A stretch of DNA of 64,000 nucleotides from Crossaster papposus. Lineage: Eukaryota; Echinodermata; Asteroidea; Velatida; Solasteridae. Of the stretch, positions 37,561 through 47,380 are shown piece after piece. Location of the stretch: the NCBI GenBank assembly GCA_037893245.1, contig JBAIAA010000008.1:3730001-3794000 (forward strand), read 5' to 3'. The position numbers and the translations under genes were made by a program. The number at the start of each line of letters is the position of its first letter. Within the stretch, counting starts at the first letter, position 1. The notes under the pieces were generated by a model that saw only the letters and a program-made list of their open reading frames with translations, had not been told where the DNA came from and did not search any database.

Positions 37561-38943
37561 ATGTTCACAAGTAAAAGACTTATAACGTCGGGTGTTTTAT
37601 TTGGGCTGTCTACCCCTGCCTTTGCCAGTAGTGACATATTAATGATGACACAAAACCCCATTGCTTGGGTTTGTGTGGCTGTTTTTGTGGTCGCTTATTG
37701 TGCCGTGATTGCAGAAGAACAGCTTCATCTAAGAAAATCAAAACCGGTGATGCTGGCAGCGGGGATTATATGGGGGTTGATTGCCTGGCTGGCGAGTACC
37801 GAGGGAGTGTCGCATGAGGCGATCAGTCAAGCCGTCATGCATGATCTGGAAGAGTATGCGGCGATGTTTCTCTTCCTGTTGGTGGCGATGACGTATATCC
37901 ATATCATGGAAGAGAGGGATGTCTTTGGTGCACTGCGCAGCTGGTTGGTAAGGCGTGGCTTTAATTACCGGCAGCTTTTCTGGGTCACCGGCGGGTTGGC
38001 ATTTTGCATTTCACCCATCGCCGATAACCTGACAACAGCACTGTTGATGGGAGCCGTCATTATGGCGGTGGGTGTGGGGAGCCCGAAGTTTGTCACGATG
38101 GCAATGATCAATGTTGTTGTAGCTGCGAATGCGGGAGGAGCCTTTAGCCCCTTTGGCGATATTACAACACTGATGGTGTGGCAGGCCGGGAAAGTGGAAT
38201 TCTTTACATTTTTCAGTCTTTTCTTACCAGCACTGGTGAATTTTCTCATACCGGCGTTGATTATGAATTTCTTTATTGATAAAGGGCTACCGACGGCTAA
38301 AGATGAAAATACACACATCAAGCGTGGTGGTTTGGGTGTTTGTTTCTTGTTTTTAGTCACCATTGCATTAGCCGTATCCTTTGAGAACTTTTTTGGTTTA
38401 CCCCCTTTTATGGGCATGATGACCGGGTTATCACTGGTCATGTTTTATACCTGGTACCTGAAAGTTGGCGGGTTAACCAGCACACGTAGAATCAGCCCTC
38501 AGCATGGCGAAGACATTGATGTGTATCAACGGGTTGCGCATGCGGAGTGGGACACGCTGTTATTCTTCTTTGGTGTTATCTTTTCAGTGGGTGGCTTGCG
38601 CTACCTTGGGTTTCTGGATGTGGTGTCTCAAACCATGTACACCGATTTGGGCGCAAGCTGGACCAACATAGCGGCAGGGGTGATATCAGCCATCGTTGAC
38701 AATATTCCGGTGATGTTTGCTATTTTGGGTATGAACCCTCAGATGGATATTTTCCAGTGGTTGCTGGTGACGTTGACCGCAGGGGTCGGTGGCAGCCTGC
38801 TGTCGGTGGGGTCGGCGGCTGGTGTTGCCTTAATGGGCACATCAAAAGGCAGTTATACCTTTATGAGTCACCTGCGCTGGAGCTGGGCGATTGCTCTGGG
38901 GTATGCCGCGAGTATCGGAGTGCACTTTGTGGTGAATGGCTGA
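37561..38943 (+). CDS. nhaD: Na+/H+ antiporter NhaD
   Basis: 460 residues, inner membrane, ion transporter superfamily (NhaD, found in marine and halophilic bacteria). Exports sodium or lithium in exchange for protons. Begins with a signal-like hydrophobic segment (MFTSKRLITSGVLFGLSTPAFA). About a dozen further hydrophobic helices follow; typical motifs are MHDLEEYAAMFLFLLVAMTYI, FCISPIADNLTTALLMGAV, NAGGAFSPFGDITTLMVW and GSAAGVALMGTSKGSYTF. Intact; preceded by a structured leader and an ISd remnant, followed by ISa copy F. Single-gene unit. Confidence 0.94.
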   Translation: MFTSKRLITSGVLFGLSTPAFASSDILMMTQNPIAWVCVAVFVVAYCAVIAEEQLHLRKSKPVMLAAGIIWGLIAWLASTEGVSHEAISQAVMHDLEEYAAMFLFLLVAMTYIHIMEERDVFGALRSWLVRRGFNYRQLFWVTGGLAFCISPIADNLTTALLMGAVIMAVGVGSPKFVTMAMINVVVAANAGGAFSPFGDITTLMVWQAGKVEFFTFFSLFLPALVNFLIPALIMNFFIDKGLPTAKDENTHIKRGGLGVCFLFLVTIALAVSFENFFGLPPFMGMMTGLSLVMFYTWYLKVGGLTSTRRISPQHGEDIDVYQRVAHAEWDTLLFFFGVIFSVGGLRYLGFLDVVSQTMYTDLGASWTNIAAGVISAIVDNIPVMFAILGMNPQMDIFQWLLVTLTAGVGGSLLSVGSAAGVALMGTSKGSYTFMSHLRWSWAIALGYAASIGVHFVVNG

Positions 38944-39061
38944 TAAAAGGCCTACCTGCAGCGCCATAAGGTGCACAGTGTCACCACACTGATCTTCCTG
39001 ATACAGCTTGCGAAGCACCTGATTGCCAACCATCAGGGGCTTTTATAACGTTAGGCTGTTA

Positions 39062-40178
39062 TAGAACTTACGCATTGACAGACATCCAAAAAAATTGCTA
39101 GATCAGCAAAAAAACAGTGGATGTCGTCGTGCGTAGAAAAATAACAAAACCAACAACAGCCAAGTGCGACCTCCCGAAGTATACGGGGTTTCTACTCTGT
39201 GAACCAAAATCAGCCACCTGTACCCGTCTTAGCGAATTGAGTGATATATCGCATGACAGTGTTAACCGCTTTCTCCAACGTGAAAACTTTGCTCCTGAAG
39301 ATCTTTTTCTAGAAGCGTCAGCAAGGCTTATTCTTGAAGGTGGGACGCTATCGGTTGATGATACGGTGCTGGATAAACCTTATACCCATTACACGGCTTT
39401 AGTCGGTCATTACTACTCAGGAAAGCACCACAAAACCGTCAAGGGTATTAATCTCATCACGCTTTATTACACGGACATCAAAGGCTACAACTTGCCCGTT
39501 AATTTTCGTATTTACAATCCAGCCGATGGCAAAACTAAAAATGACTACTTTGTCGATATGCTGAAAGAAGTACTGGCATGGGGACTCGAACCTGCATGTG
39601 TTACCGGTGACTCTTGGTATAGCAGTATTGGAAACCTCAAAGCTGTGAAAAACAATGGTTTGGGTTTTATGTTCGCTGTTAAAAGCAACCGTACTGTCTC
39701 TGTGCAAAAGGGTAACTACCAACAGGTGCAGAGCCTGGAGATTCCCGAAGAAGGAAAAACTGTATGGCTACGTAACTTTGGTCATGTACGACTCTACCGG
39801 ACGCGACTCAAAAACGAGCTGCGCCATTACGTTGTTTACACTTCTCATGTCGGAGCAGATCTATCTCCACGATCTGATTTTGATCAGCTGCACCAACATC
39901 ATTGGGCGATCGAAGAGTATCACCGGGCATTAAAGCAACTCTGCAACATCGAGCGTTTTCAGGTGAGAGGGGAGCGACAGATCCGGAATCATATTTTTGC
40001 GGCTATCTTTGGCTATACCTGTCTTCAGGCGATGAAAGTATCAGGGTCACTCAGAAGCGTCTATAGCGTCAGGAAAGACGCCCTCAAAGAAGCTACCTGG
40101 GATTTCATAAAAAGCTTCTCCGAGGGGAAGGAATGGTTGAGGCCATTTTTTGCCGGACCTGTCAATGCGTAAGTTCTA
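39062..40178 (+). mobile_element. ISa copy F, complete
   Basis: 1117 bp with perfect 5-bp target duplication TGTTA (39057-39061 and 40179-40183). Confidence 0.96.
39117..40172 (+). CDS. ISa transposase
   Basis: An intact 351-codon frame with GTG start and all DDE motifs. Private changes VVYTSHVG and ERQIRNH. Confidence 0.92.
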   Translation: MDVVVRRKITKPTTAKCDLPKYTGFLLCEPKSATCTRLSELSDISHDSVNRFLQRENFAPEDLFLEASARLILEGGTLSVDDTVLDKPYTHYTALVGHYYSGKHHKTVKGINLITLYYTDIKGYNLPVNFRIYNPADGKTKNDYFVDMLKEVLAWGLEPACVTGDSWYSSIGNLKAVKNNGLGFMFAVKSNRTVSVQKGNYQQVQSLEIPEEGKTVWLRNFGHVRLYRTRLKNELRHYVVYTSHVGADLSPRSDFDQLHQHHWAIEEYHRALKQLCNIERFQVRGERQIRNHIFAAIFGYTCLQAMKVSGSLRSVYSVRKDALKEATWDFIKSFSEGKEWLRPFFAGPVNA

Positions 40179-40777
40179 TGTTATATCATAAAATCTATAA
40201 AAAAATAGTCTGAGTAAAGAGCAGCAGAGCGCTCTGTTGACTTCTATTCTCTCTTAAATCCCTGTTTATCTCGCAAATACCTGTTTTCTTACCGTTGACA
40301 TTGTGCTGATGTATTAACGCAGCTATTTGTCTTAGGGGAGTGGCATAGAGAAGTTTACCGGAGTATGGTGAGTCTTTCTTCCCTTTCGCCTTTGCCGCTA
40401 TGAATACCACAATTGATGTTGCCCCAGAATGTAAGAGTCTTCTTAAGCTCGCCGCAAAGAAACTGAAAGGCCATGATCGCAGGTTGTTTGTGGCTGAGGT
40501 GGCTGAAACACTCTGCTATGGCAGCCCCCGTCTCACTGAAACTGAGTTTGGTTGTGGTCGTCATACCGTAGAACTGGGTATGCATGAAAAATGCACAGGG
40601 ATGATCTGTTACGGAAACTATGCTTCATCCGGGAAGCGAAAGAGTGAAGATGTCTCGCCACAATTGGCAGAGGATATTCGCTGCCTTGTAGAACCGGAAA
40701 GTCAGGCAGACCCTCAGTTACGCAATACGTTTGCCTATACACGGGTGACAGCAAAAAGTGTACGGCAGAAACTGATA

Positions 40778-41894
40778 TAGAACTTACGCATTGACAGACA
40801 TCCAAAAAAATTGCTAGATCAGCAAAAAAACAGTGGATGTCGTCGTGCGTAGAAAAATAACAAAACCAACAACAGCCAAGTGCGACCTCCCGAAGTATAC
40901 GGGGTTTCTACTCTGTGAACCCAAATCAGCCACCTGTACCCGTCTTAGCGAATTGAGTGATATATCGCATGACAGTGTTAACCGCTTTCTCCAACGTGAA
41001 AACTTTGCTCCTGAAGATCTTTTTCTAGAAGCGTCAGCAAGGCTTATTCTTGAAGGTGGGACGCTATCGGTTGATGATACGGTGCTGGATAAACCTTATA
41101 CCCATTACACGGCTTTAGTCGGTCATTACTACTCAGGAAAGCACCACAAAACCGTCAAGGGTATTAATCTCATCACGCTTTATTACACGGACATCAAAGG
41201 CTACAACTTGCCCGTTAATTTCCGTATTTACAATTCAGCCGATGGCAAAACTAAAAATGACTACTTTGTCGATATGCTGAAAGAAGTACTGGCATGGGGA
41301 CTCGAACCTGCATGTGTTACCGGTGACTCTTGGTATAGCAGTATTGGAAACCTCAAAGCTGTGAAAAACAATGGTTTGGGTTTTATGTTCGCTGTTAAAA
41401 GCAACCGTACTGTCTCTGTGCAAAAGGGTAACTACCAACAGGTGCAGAGCCTGGAGATTCCCGAAGAAGGAAAAACTGTATGGCTACGTAACTTTGGTCA
41501 TGTACGACTCTACCGGACGCGACTCAAAAACGAGCTGCGCCATTACGTTGTTTACACTCCTCATGTCGGAGCAGATCTATCTCCACGATCTGATTTTGAT
41601 CAGCTGCACCAACATCATTGGGCGATCGAAGAGTATCACCGGGCATTAAAGCAACTCTGCAACATCGAGCGTTTTCAGGTGAGAGGGGAGCGACAGGTCC
41701 GGCATCATATTTTTGCGGCTATCTTTGGCTATACCTGTCTTCAGGCGATGAAAGTATCAGGGTCACTCAGAAGCGTCTATAGCGTCAGGAAAGACGCCCT
41801 CAAAGAAGCTACCTGGGATTTCATAAAAAGCTTCTCCGAGGGGAAGGAATGGTTGAGGCCATTTTTTGCCGGACCTGTCAATGCGTAAGTTCTA
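40778..41894 (+). mobile_element. ISa copy G, nested in ISf copy 2
   Basis: 1117 bp with perfect 5-bp target duplication TGATA (40773-40777 and 41895-41899). ISf copy 1 shows a single TGATA at this place, which confirms the target. Confidence 0.97.
40833..41888 (+). CDS. ISa transposase
   Basis: An intact 351-codon frame, GTG start. Private changes YNSADGK and VRHHIFA. DDE motifs present. Confidence 0.92.
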   Translation: MDVVVRRKITKPTTAKCDLPKYTGFLLCEPKSATCTRLSELSDISHDSVNRFLQRENFAPEDLFLEASARLILEGGTLSVDDTVLDKPYTHYTALVGHYYSGKHHKTVKGINLITLYYTDIKGYNLPVNFRIYNSADGKTKNDYFVDMLKEVLAWGLEPACVTGDSWYSSIGNLKAVKNNGLGFMFAVKSNRTVSVQKGNYQQVQSLEIPEEGKTVWLRNFGHVRLYRTRLKNELRHYVVYTPHVGADLSPRSDFDQLHQHHWAIEEYHRALKQLCNIERFQVRGERQVRHHIFAAIFGYTCLQAMKVSGSLRSVYSVRKDALKEATWDFIKSFSEGKEWLRPFFAGPVNA

Positions 41895-42809
41895 TGATAG
41901 AAGAAAAAGACTGGGATAACGATTCCCTTCCTCAAGTGCGCACTATCAATAATATCTTGAATCGTTTGGGATACAAGCTGCGTAAGGTTGAAAAAACAAA
42001 GCCTGAAAAAAAATTCCGGAAACCGATGCCATCTTTGCCAATATCCGCAGAGTCAGGGAAGAGGCCGACCAAAGAAAAAATGTCTTACAACTCAGCATAG
42101 ACTGCAAAGCAACGGTCAATCTCGGAGATTTTTCTCGGGGTGGAAAAGATCGAGGTTCCTCAGCCGTCAAGGCGCTGGATCATGATATGGCGAAAAAAGA
42201 CAAAATGATTCCTTTTGGTATTCTGAATCTGGACAATGACCAACTCAGCGTATTTTACGGGGTCTCTTATAAAACCAGTGACTTTATCTGTGATGCTCTG
42301 GAGCAGTGGTGGTCGGGCATTAAAGAAAGCTATCAGCATATAGATGAGCTGGTTATCTACGCGGACAACGGCCCAGAAAACAACAGCCATAGAACCCAGT
42401 TTCTTTTCAGAATGGTCATGTTTGCTCAGGCAACAGGGTTAAAAATTCACCTGGTTTACTACCCTCCTTATCACAGCAAGTACAATCCCATTGAAAGGTC
42501 TTGGGCATTTCTGGAGGATCACTGGGGTGGAGCTTTATTGAATACAGCAACAGCGGTTATTGAGTGGACAAAAAGCATGACGTGGAGATGCATCAGTCCT
42601 ATTGTTGCACTATTGGATAGAACCTATGAAAAGGGTGTAAAGCTCTGTAAATCTGGGTTAGCAAAAATTAATCCTTATATTCTGCGTAACCCAGAGCTGA
42701 AAAAATGGAACGTTATGATCGTTCCACAACTGGTAACTTCTTAATTGCTGCTTCCCTTAGCGTGTACGCGATAGCTATTTGCTCTATCAACCCCGCCGAG
42801 AAAAGTACC

Positions 42810-43514
42810 ATGAAAAAGCCGTTGACTATTTTTGCCAGTGCTCTAACGCTGTTTCTTTTTTCAAGTTTAATGACACAAATTCAGGCTGAAGGTTTATACG
42901 AGCAAACAAAGACATATTTTGATGAACGAGAAGAAGAACTTCAAAAGGAATCATTGAATGAGGAGCGTAAAGCTCAATTACAGGATATGGCTGAGAAAAT
43001 GTACAACAAGGGCAAGTATAGAGATGTTACGGGGGTTTGTGCCCAAGGCGCCAAGCGGGCTGCCTTATTTGCTGCTTTAGGCGCTGCCGTATTTTACGAT
43101 AAGGGTATAAATAAAGTGAATTTTGTCCCTGCGGGAACAGAATTGGTAGTGGAGCCACATTCTCAGGCTATAGACGTATTAGTAGAAATTGGTTTTCAAT
43201 ATTTAGCGCCCGAAGAGGATAAAAGGGTAGCAAAATTTGGTGAGACTGAGGGTTGGGGGGTAGATTTAAAGCCTCATAACTGCCCGGATTATATCGACGC
43301 TGGTGATTATGCTAGCGTTCTAGCTGTTGTGCTTGCAAGTGGCACTGAGATTGAAGATAAAATCCCTGAAGGTATGGAGCATACTTCCCTTGTTTATGGG
43401 AATCCAGAGCAAGAAGAAGATGGTGATGCTCAGAAGGAGGCTTTTCAGAAACTTAGGGATCAGCTTACTGATGAGCTGCTTTATGTAGCTAATCAGGTAC
43501 TGGTGCTTAAATAG
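42810..43514 (+). CDS. Secreted protein of unknown function
   Basis: 234 residues from the ATG at 42810; the frame is open upstream into ISf, but that part is transposon sequence. The N-terminus MKKPLTIFASALTLFLFS, with cleavage probably after TQIQA, is a classical signal peptide. The mature part starts with a charged helix (YEQTKTYFDEREEELQKES) and has one small hydrophobic stretch (AALFAALGAAVF), two cysteines (in GVCAQG and HNCPDY), an acidic C-terminus (GNPEQEEDGDAQKEAF) and no family I recognise. Probably periplasmic or exported, with the cysteines able to form a disulfide. Its upstream region was replaced by ISf, so the present promoter is unclear. Confidence 0.7.
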   Translation: MKKPLTIFASALTLFLFSSLMTQIQAEGLYEQTKTYFDEREEELQKESLNEERKAQLQDMAEKMYNKGKYRDVTGVCAQGAKRAALFAALGAAVFYDKGINKVNFVPAGTELVVEPHSQAIDVLVEIGFQYLAPEEDKRVAKFGETEGWGVDLKPHNCPDYIDAGDYASVLAVVLASGTEIEDKIPEGMEHTSLVYGNPEQEEDGDAQKEAFQKLRDQLTDELLYVANQVLVLK

Positions 43515-43698
43515 GCTGATGATAATGCCGCTGCCCCTGACCCTGCTGAATAAATACTTAGCGCTTTTTGTGCAGTGCCCGTTGTGTTGCTGAAACCCCT
43601 TGTGTAGGTTTAGTTGAATCAACAGTTAGGGGGTCACAAGGTCTTGCAAGATAGCAGTCATCAGGGAAGATCTGACTCTCTGACCTCTATAAGTGATA

Positions 43699-44587
43699 CC
43701 TAAATCCTGCAATCCAAACCCGAACAGGTCAATCGCAGCAACTGATCAAGCCCTCCTGATTCTGATTATGCTACTATCGAGCAAATATTTACCTTTTCAG
43801 TGGATTTTAATCACATGAGCCGTCGTGTTTGGTTCATCTTACTGCTATTCCTGATATCAGGGCGCGATAACTCCTTCCGCATTAGCAGAATGTTTTTCTA
43901 ATCATCCATTGTTCGCTATTTACAAACAGTCACCTACTGCTAGCCAAGCATCCCACTCCGTTTGGTAGAGATGCTCTTTGTTACTGGCAACGGTCAACTG
44001 CCTGTTACCTGTCAACAGTTTTCCGGCAACCCGTATCATATAGCAGCGAATGCTTTCCGGCTCCCACTTCATCAACTGACGATTCCCACTCATCAGGGCC
44101 ATCCAACGTGTTGTATTGTAGGCCAGTATTGCACATTGCATAAGCGCACTGTTTGCCATGAAATGATCGGTTTTGATCTGCCCGAGAGCCATCTGGTTTT
44201 TGCACTCTTCGATCCAGGTTTCGCAGGTAGCCCGCTTGCCATACGCTTTATGGATCTCCCATGGACTCAACGACTCAGTAGTCACGTAGCAGAAGTAGTC
44301 GTACTCTGGCTTCGGGTCTAACAATTCGCACTGGGTGTTTTCTGGCTTCCCGATCTTTCTTTGCCGGACAGCCACGAAGCAACGAGCCCGGTCCCAGTCA
44401 CCACAGCAGTGTTGAAACTCGCACCACTCCCACCCTGGCTGATGCACGACAGGTTGCCAGTCTTGCGGGATTAACAGTTTGTGTAGATTCTTCAGTTTGA
44501 CCTTAACCAGATAACGATGTCCTAAATCCTCCAGATAGGTCAGTAATGGTCCACCAAAGTAGCCACTATCAGCCCTGAAAAAAATCT
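43699..44587 (-). mobile_element. ISd fragment, 3' part (older variant)
   Basis: Starts with the terminal repeat CCTAAATCCTGCAA at 43699 and contains the downstream region and C-terminal half of the transposase on the minus strand. It is cut at 44587 by ISc copy 2. The preceding stretch 43515-43698 holds no recognisable feature. Confidence 0.88.
43920..44587 (-). pseudogene. ISd transposase, C-terminal part
   Basis: About 222 residues from IFFRADSGYFGGPLLTYLED to WLAVGDCL, including KAYGKRATCETWIEECK, the Y-(2)-R-(3)-E-(6)-K signature. The apparent start (MSPQTKWTESQ, up to 44618) is ISc end sequence read in frame. The N-terminal half and first catalytic Asp are missing. Confidence 0.9.
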
Positions 44588-45955
44588 GGCTCTCTGTCCA
44601 TTTTGTTTGTGGTGACATATTGGCTATATCTCTTGTGCACCAAGGAATACAGCGTATCCTTGTGTGTCTAGAAACAGTCGCTGAAAGAACGTTTTTACGC
44701 TTAAAATACCATAGCAGCGTCGCTTAGTGACCTTCACTTTGTTGTTGAATCCTTCCACAAAACCACTGGTTTCTCTCTTCCTGAAATAGTTGCTGATTGG
44801 TTCTTTGTACTTACGTAAGGTTTCTATGAAGCTGTCAAATTGACTAATGGATGACCGTTCCACTTCCGTCATCCAAGTATCCAACCGATCACTGGCTGCC
44901 TTCTTGCTTATCTGACTGTTGAAGATACCGGTAATCTTGCGACAGTGGCGATAGGCCGCTTTCAACTTGGTAGAGTGCTTGAACAGCTTTTCTAGCTCCA
45001 TCCGCTCTTCCTTGCTAATCATTTCGGCATTACGGCGCAATATTGCAATAGAGGGCTTCAGGGCTTGGTAATCCTCGGTGCTGAGCAACTTACGAAGTCT
45101 GGCCAGCTCAGATTGTCTGATTTTAACCAACGCCTTCCGGTACAGTTTGGCGACATGAAACCGGTCAATCATGATGGGTACTTTCGGCAATGCTTCCCTG
45201 GCGGCATTCACGTAGCCATCGTACATATCACAGCAGATTCCTTTAATCGTGCGCTTCAAACGGCCCGCTATTGATTTTAGGAAGGCTTTGACTTTGGCCT
45301 TCTCCCGACCCTCTATGACGCCGATCAGGTGAACCTGGTTATCCACTCTGGAAGTAATCAGGGTCAGATAGTCTTGGTAGCCCTTTCTCAGGGCGATTTC
45401 ATCAATACCCAGCAATCCCAGCTTCTTCACGCTCTGCCAGTTGGTCTCCTGATTGATCCAGTGGTCAATGACACCCCGAACAACCTTCTCACCAACTGCT
45501 TCTTTCATGGCTACATCCGCCACCGTGCTATTGACCAACGCCAACATAAGGTGCTGTTCATAAGCTTTGGTATGGCGGCTTTTGGGGAGGCACCAGTCCA
45601 GTTTTTGCCATGTAGTTGGGTGTTTATCACAATCTGGACACACACCTTTCTTCGGCCGGATGATGAGATAGCAGGGTTTGCCCAGAATGGGGAGATGACG
45701 AATGGTTCGTGACTCGGAATAGCCCGTAAACGGAACAGGCTTGCCGCAGATTCGGCAATCAATGTCATCGTGATCGGTGGTCACAGTTATGTAGGCACCG
45801 TCGCTTTTCAGATCAACACTGAGGATTTCAATGTGGCTAAGGCCCAGAAAATCTGCGGAAATATGAGACATTTGAAAATACCTAAGAAAAGTCGAAGGCC
45901 AGAGAAATAAAAGGCTTGAGGACTATTCTAGCAAAAACAAAATGGGCAGAGAGCC
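44588..45955 (-). mobile_element. ISc copy 2 (ISL3 family), complete
   Basis: 1368 bp, inverted relative to copy 1. Flanks aaaaatct and taaatttt do not match. As with copy 1, its transposase-distal end abuts a broken ISd. Confidence 0.92.
44624..45871 (-). CDS. ISc transposase (ISL3 family)
   Basis: 415 residues, nearly identical to copy 1 (changes ETNWQS for ETDWQS and WMTEVER for WMKEVER). Zinc motif and DDE motifs intact. Confidence 0.93.
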   Translation of the reverse strand: MSHISADFLGLSHIEILSVDLKSDGAYITVTTDHDDIDCRICGKPVPFTGYSESRTIRHLPILGKPCYLIIRPKKGVCPDCDKHPTTWQKLDWCLPKSRHTKAYEQHLMLALVNSTVADVAMKEAVGEKVVRGVIDHWINQETNWQSVKKLGLLGIDEIALRKGYQDYLTLITSRVDNQVHLIGVIEGREKAKVKAFLKSIAGRLKRTIKGICCDMYDGYVNAAREALPKVPIMIDRFHVAKLYRKALVKIRQSELARLRKLLSTEDYQALKPSIAILRRNAEMISKEERMELEKLFKHSTKLKAAYRHCRKITGIFNSQISKKAASDRLDTWMTEVERSSISQFDSFIETLRKYKEPISNYFRKRETSGFVEGFNNKVKVTKRRCYGILSVKTFFQRLFLDTQGYAVFLGAQEI

Positions 45956-46108
45956 TAAATTTTTAACATATCTTGTATCCTGTTTTTGGGTGTTTCTCGT
46001 CCTTAGCAGTCGCTCTTTTCTCATTTACAAACAAGAACAGTAGCCCTCACCCCAAAGACCGTTTTATAATGCCCGACTTTCTCTGCATCTGATAAGCGAA
46101 GGTTGACG

Positions 46109-46636
46109 ATGAGCTTTGCATCCATCCCTGCCGGCAAGAGTCTGCCGGACGATATTAACGTTGTGATTGAAATCCCAGCGAACGCTGACCCTATCAAGTA
46201 TGAAATTGATAAGGACATGGACGCTCTGGTGGTTGACCGGTTTATGTCGACCCCGATGTTCTACCCCGCCAACTATGGCTATATTCCACAAACACTGGGT
46301 GATGACGGTGACCCTCTGGATGTGTTGGTTGTTACACCTTACCCTGTGGTGGCCGGCTCTGTTATTCGCTGCCGTGCGGTGGGTATGCTGAACATGTCTG
46401 ATGAAAGCGGTCAGGATGAAAAACTAATTGCAGTGCCTCATGACAAGCTCACACCGATTTATAAAGACGTGAAAGATATCAACGACCTGCCACCATTACT
46501 GTGCCAGCAGATTCAACACTTCTTTGAAAACTATAAAGACCTGGAGCATGGGAAATGGGTCAAGGTTGACGGCTGGAAAAACGCGAAAGAAGCCCGTGGT
46601 GTCATCGTTAAGTCAGCGGCTAACTACAAAGGTTAG
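46109..46636 (+). CDS. ppa: Inorganic pyrophosphatase
   Basis: 175 residues, family I soluble pyrophosphatase of the cytoplasm, hydrolysing PPi released by biosynthetic reactions. Motifs: [42 protein letters not shown] with the metal-binding aspartates, and DIKDLP-like [26 protein letters not shown]. The start is the ATG of [15 protein letters not shown]; a TTG two codons upstream is also open. GAAGG lies 6-10 bases before. Followed by a strong hairpin. Confidence 0.96.
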   Translation: MSFASIPAGKSLPDDINVVIEIPANADPIKYEIDKDMDALVVDRFMSTPMFYPANYGYIPQTLGDDGDPLDVLVVTPYPVVAGSVIRCRAVGMLNMSDESGQDEKLIAVPHDKLTPIYKDVKDINDLPPLLCQQIQHFFENYKDLEHGKWVKVDGWKNAKEARGVIVKSAANYKG

Positions 46637-46643
46637 TGCACTC

Positions 46644-46680
46644 TATCAACCAGAAGCCTTTGGCTTCTGGTTGATAATAT
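46644..46680. terminator. Hairpin after ppa
   Basis: A perfect 15-bp inverted repeat TATCAACCAGAAGCC / GGCTTCTGGTTGATA around a TTT loop (46644-46676), starting 7 bases after the ppa stop. The following T content is modest (atattt). Confidence 0.8.
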
Positions 46681-46740
46681 TTGCATCCTATACAAAACCC
46701 TTCACAATAAAGACATCGTTCACCATTTACGTGCCGACCC

Positions 46741-47205
46741 ATGCGTTGCCGATCTTCTCTGTTTTTTATGATCATGCTCCTTGGCAATGCTTTGCCTGCA
46801 GGGCCTGACTACACACTATTAACGAAACCCTTATCACAAAAGAAGCCGTCATTTTTAACCGTTGATGAGGCTTTTTCTGTTTCAGGGTATATTGAAGGCA
46901 CTACGGCCTATATTTTCTTTTCAGTCACTCCGAAGCATTACCTGTACAAAGATAAATTCGAATTCTATACCTCACCGTCTATCGCCAGCTTGGGAACCCC
47001 TGTCTTCCCTGAAGGTATCAACCGGTTTGATAGCAATTTTAACCAGCAGGTCGAAACCTATCCCACCAGCGTTACAGTTAAACTCCCTGTTCAGCATTCT
47101 GGGGGCCAGCCTGAAATATCCCTTAGTTTTCAAGGATGTGCTGAAGCAGGGCTTTGCTATCCTCCTCAGCGACTGACTATCCAACTCCCCGTCAAAACAC
47201 AATAA
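46741..47205 (+). CDS. Stand-alone DsbD N-terminal (alpha) domain-like protein
   Basis: 154 residues. The signal peptide (SSLFFMIMLLGNALPA) is followed by one immunoglobulin-like DsbD-alpha domain: FLTVDEAFSVSGYIEGTTAYIFFSVTPKHYLYKDKF, and near the end SLSFQGCAEAGLCYPPQ with Cys133 and Cys139, the redox pair that in DsbD passes electrons from the membrane domain to DsbC and other periplasmic partners. A full DsbD has about 570-600 residues with eight membrane helices and a thioredoxin-like gamma domain; here the gene stops at the end of the alpha domain and non-coding sequence follows to aroQ. It is either a decayed dsbD or a protein reduced by another partner elsewhere. Position next to aroQ-accBC is the usual dsbD position in related bacteria. 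Confidence 0.85.
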   Translation: MRCRSSLFFMIMLLGNALPAGPDYTLLTKPLSQKKPSFLTVDEAFSVSGYIEGTTAYIFFSVTPKHYLYKDKFEFYTSPSIASLGTPVFPEGINRFDSNFNQQVETYPTSVTVKLPVQHSGGQPEISLSFQGCAEAGLCYPPQRLTIQLPVKTQ

Positions 47206-47380
47206 GTGGTCGCGCCACCGAGCAAAAGGCCAACAGCACTGGGAAAAACGTATCCGACCACCTATAATGCTTTAAAAAGCAGGAAACTGACTGCAACAGA
47301 CGTTAACGTGTCGTAACACGCGGGAACTAGACGCACCATTTTCAATCCGTCACAATACCCGTCTATTACTAAGGATCCCC

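Larger units (their letters stand above)
40400..42744 (+). pseudogene. ISAzo13-family transposase interrupted by ISa
   Basis: Starts MNTTIDVAPECKSLLKLAAK at 40400 and is open to 40777, where ISa copy G enters (codons for RQKLI). It resumes at 41900 with EEKDWDNDSL and closes in this frame at 42100. The DDE half lies in the -1 frame (slip at the A8 run 42006-42013) and includes the frame 42187-42744: MAKKDKMIPFGILNLDN, IYADNGPENN, PPYHSKYNPIERSWAFLED. Unlike copy 1, the DDE part has no extra insertion. Without ISa this gene would need only the -1 slip to give a full protein. Confidence 0.85.
40220..42752 (+). mobile_element. ISf copy 2 (ISAzo13 family), split by ISa copy G
   Basis: The right end ...ttaattgctgct (42752) is shared with copy 1. 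The left end is placed at AGCAGCAGAG (40220), which is inverse to the last bases of the right end over about 7 positions; this left border is tentative. About 180 bases of leader precede the transposase ATG at 40400. ISa copy G sits inside with a TGATA duplication. No target duplication of ISf itself could be confirmed. Confidence 0.75.

Noticed and set aside
38842-39033. 63-codon minus-strand frame after nhaD (MVGNQVLRKLYQEDQC...)
   Set aside because: Half of it overlaps nhaD, it has no clear ribosome-binding site and matches nothing I recognise; I could not exclude a gene remnant.
43515-43698. Stretch between the secreted protein and the ISd fragment
   Set aside because: No gene, RNA or repeat could be supported; only the terminal repeat of ISd at its right side is recognisable.
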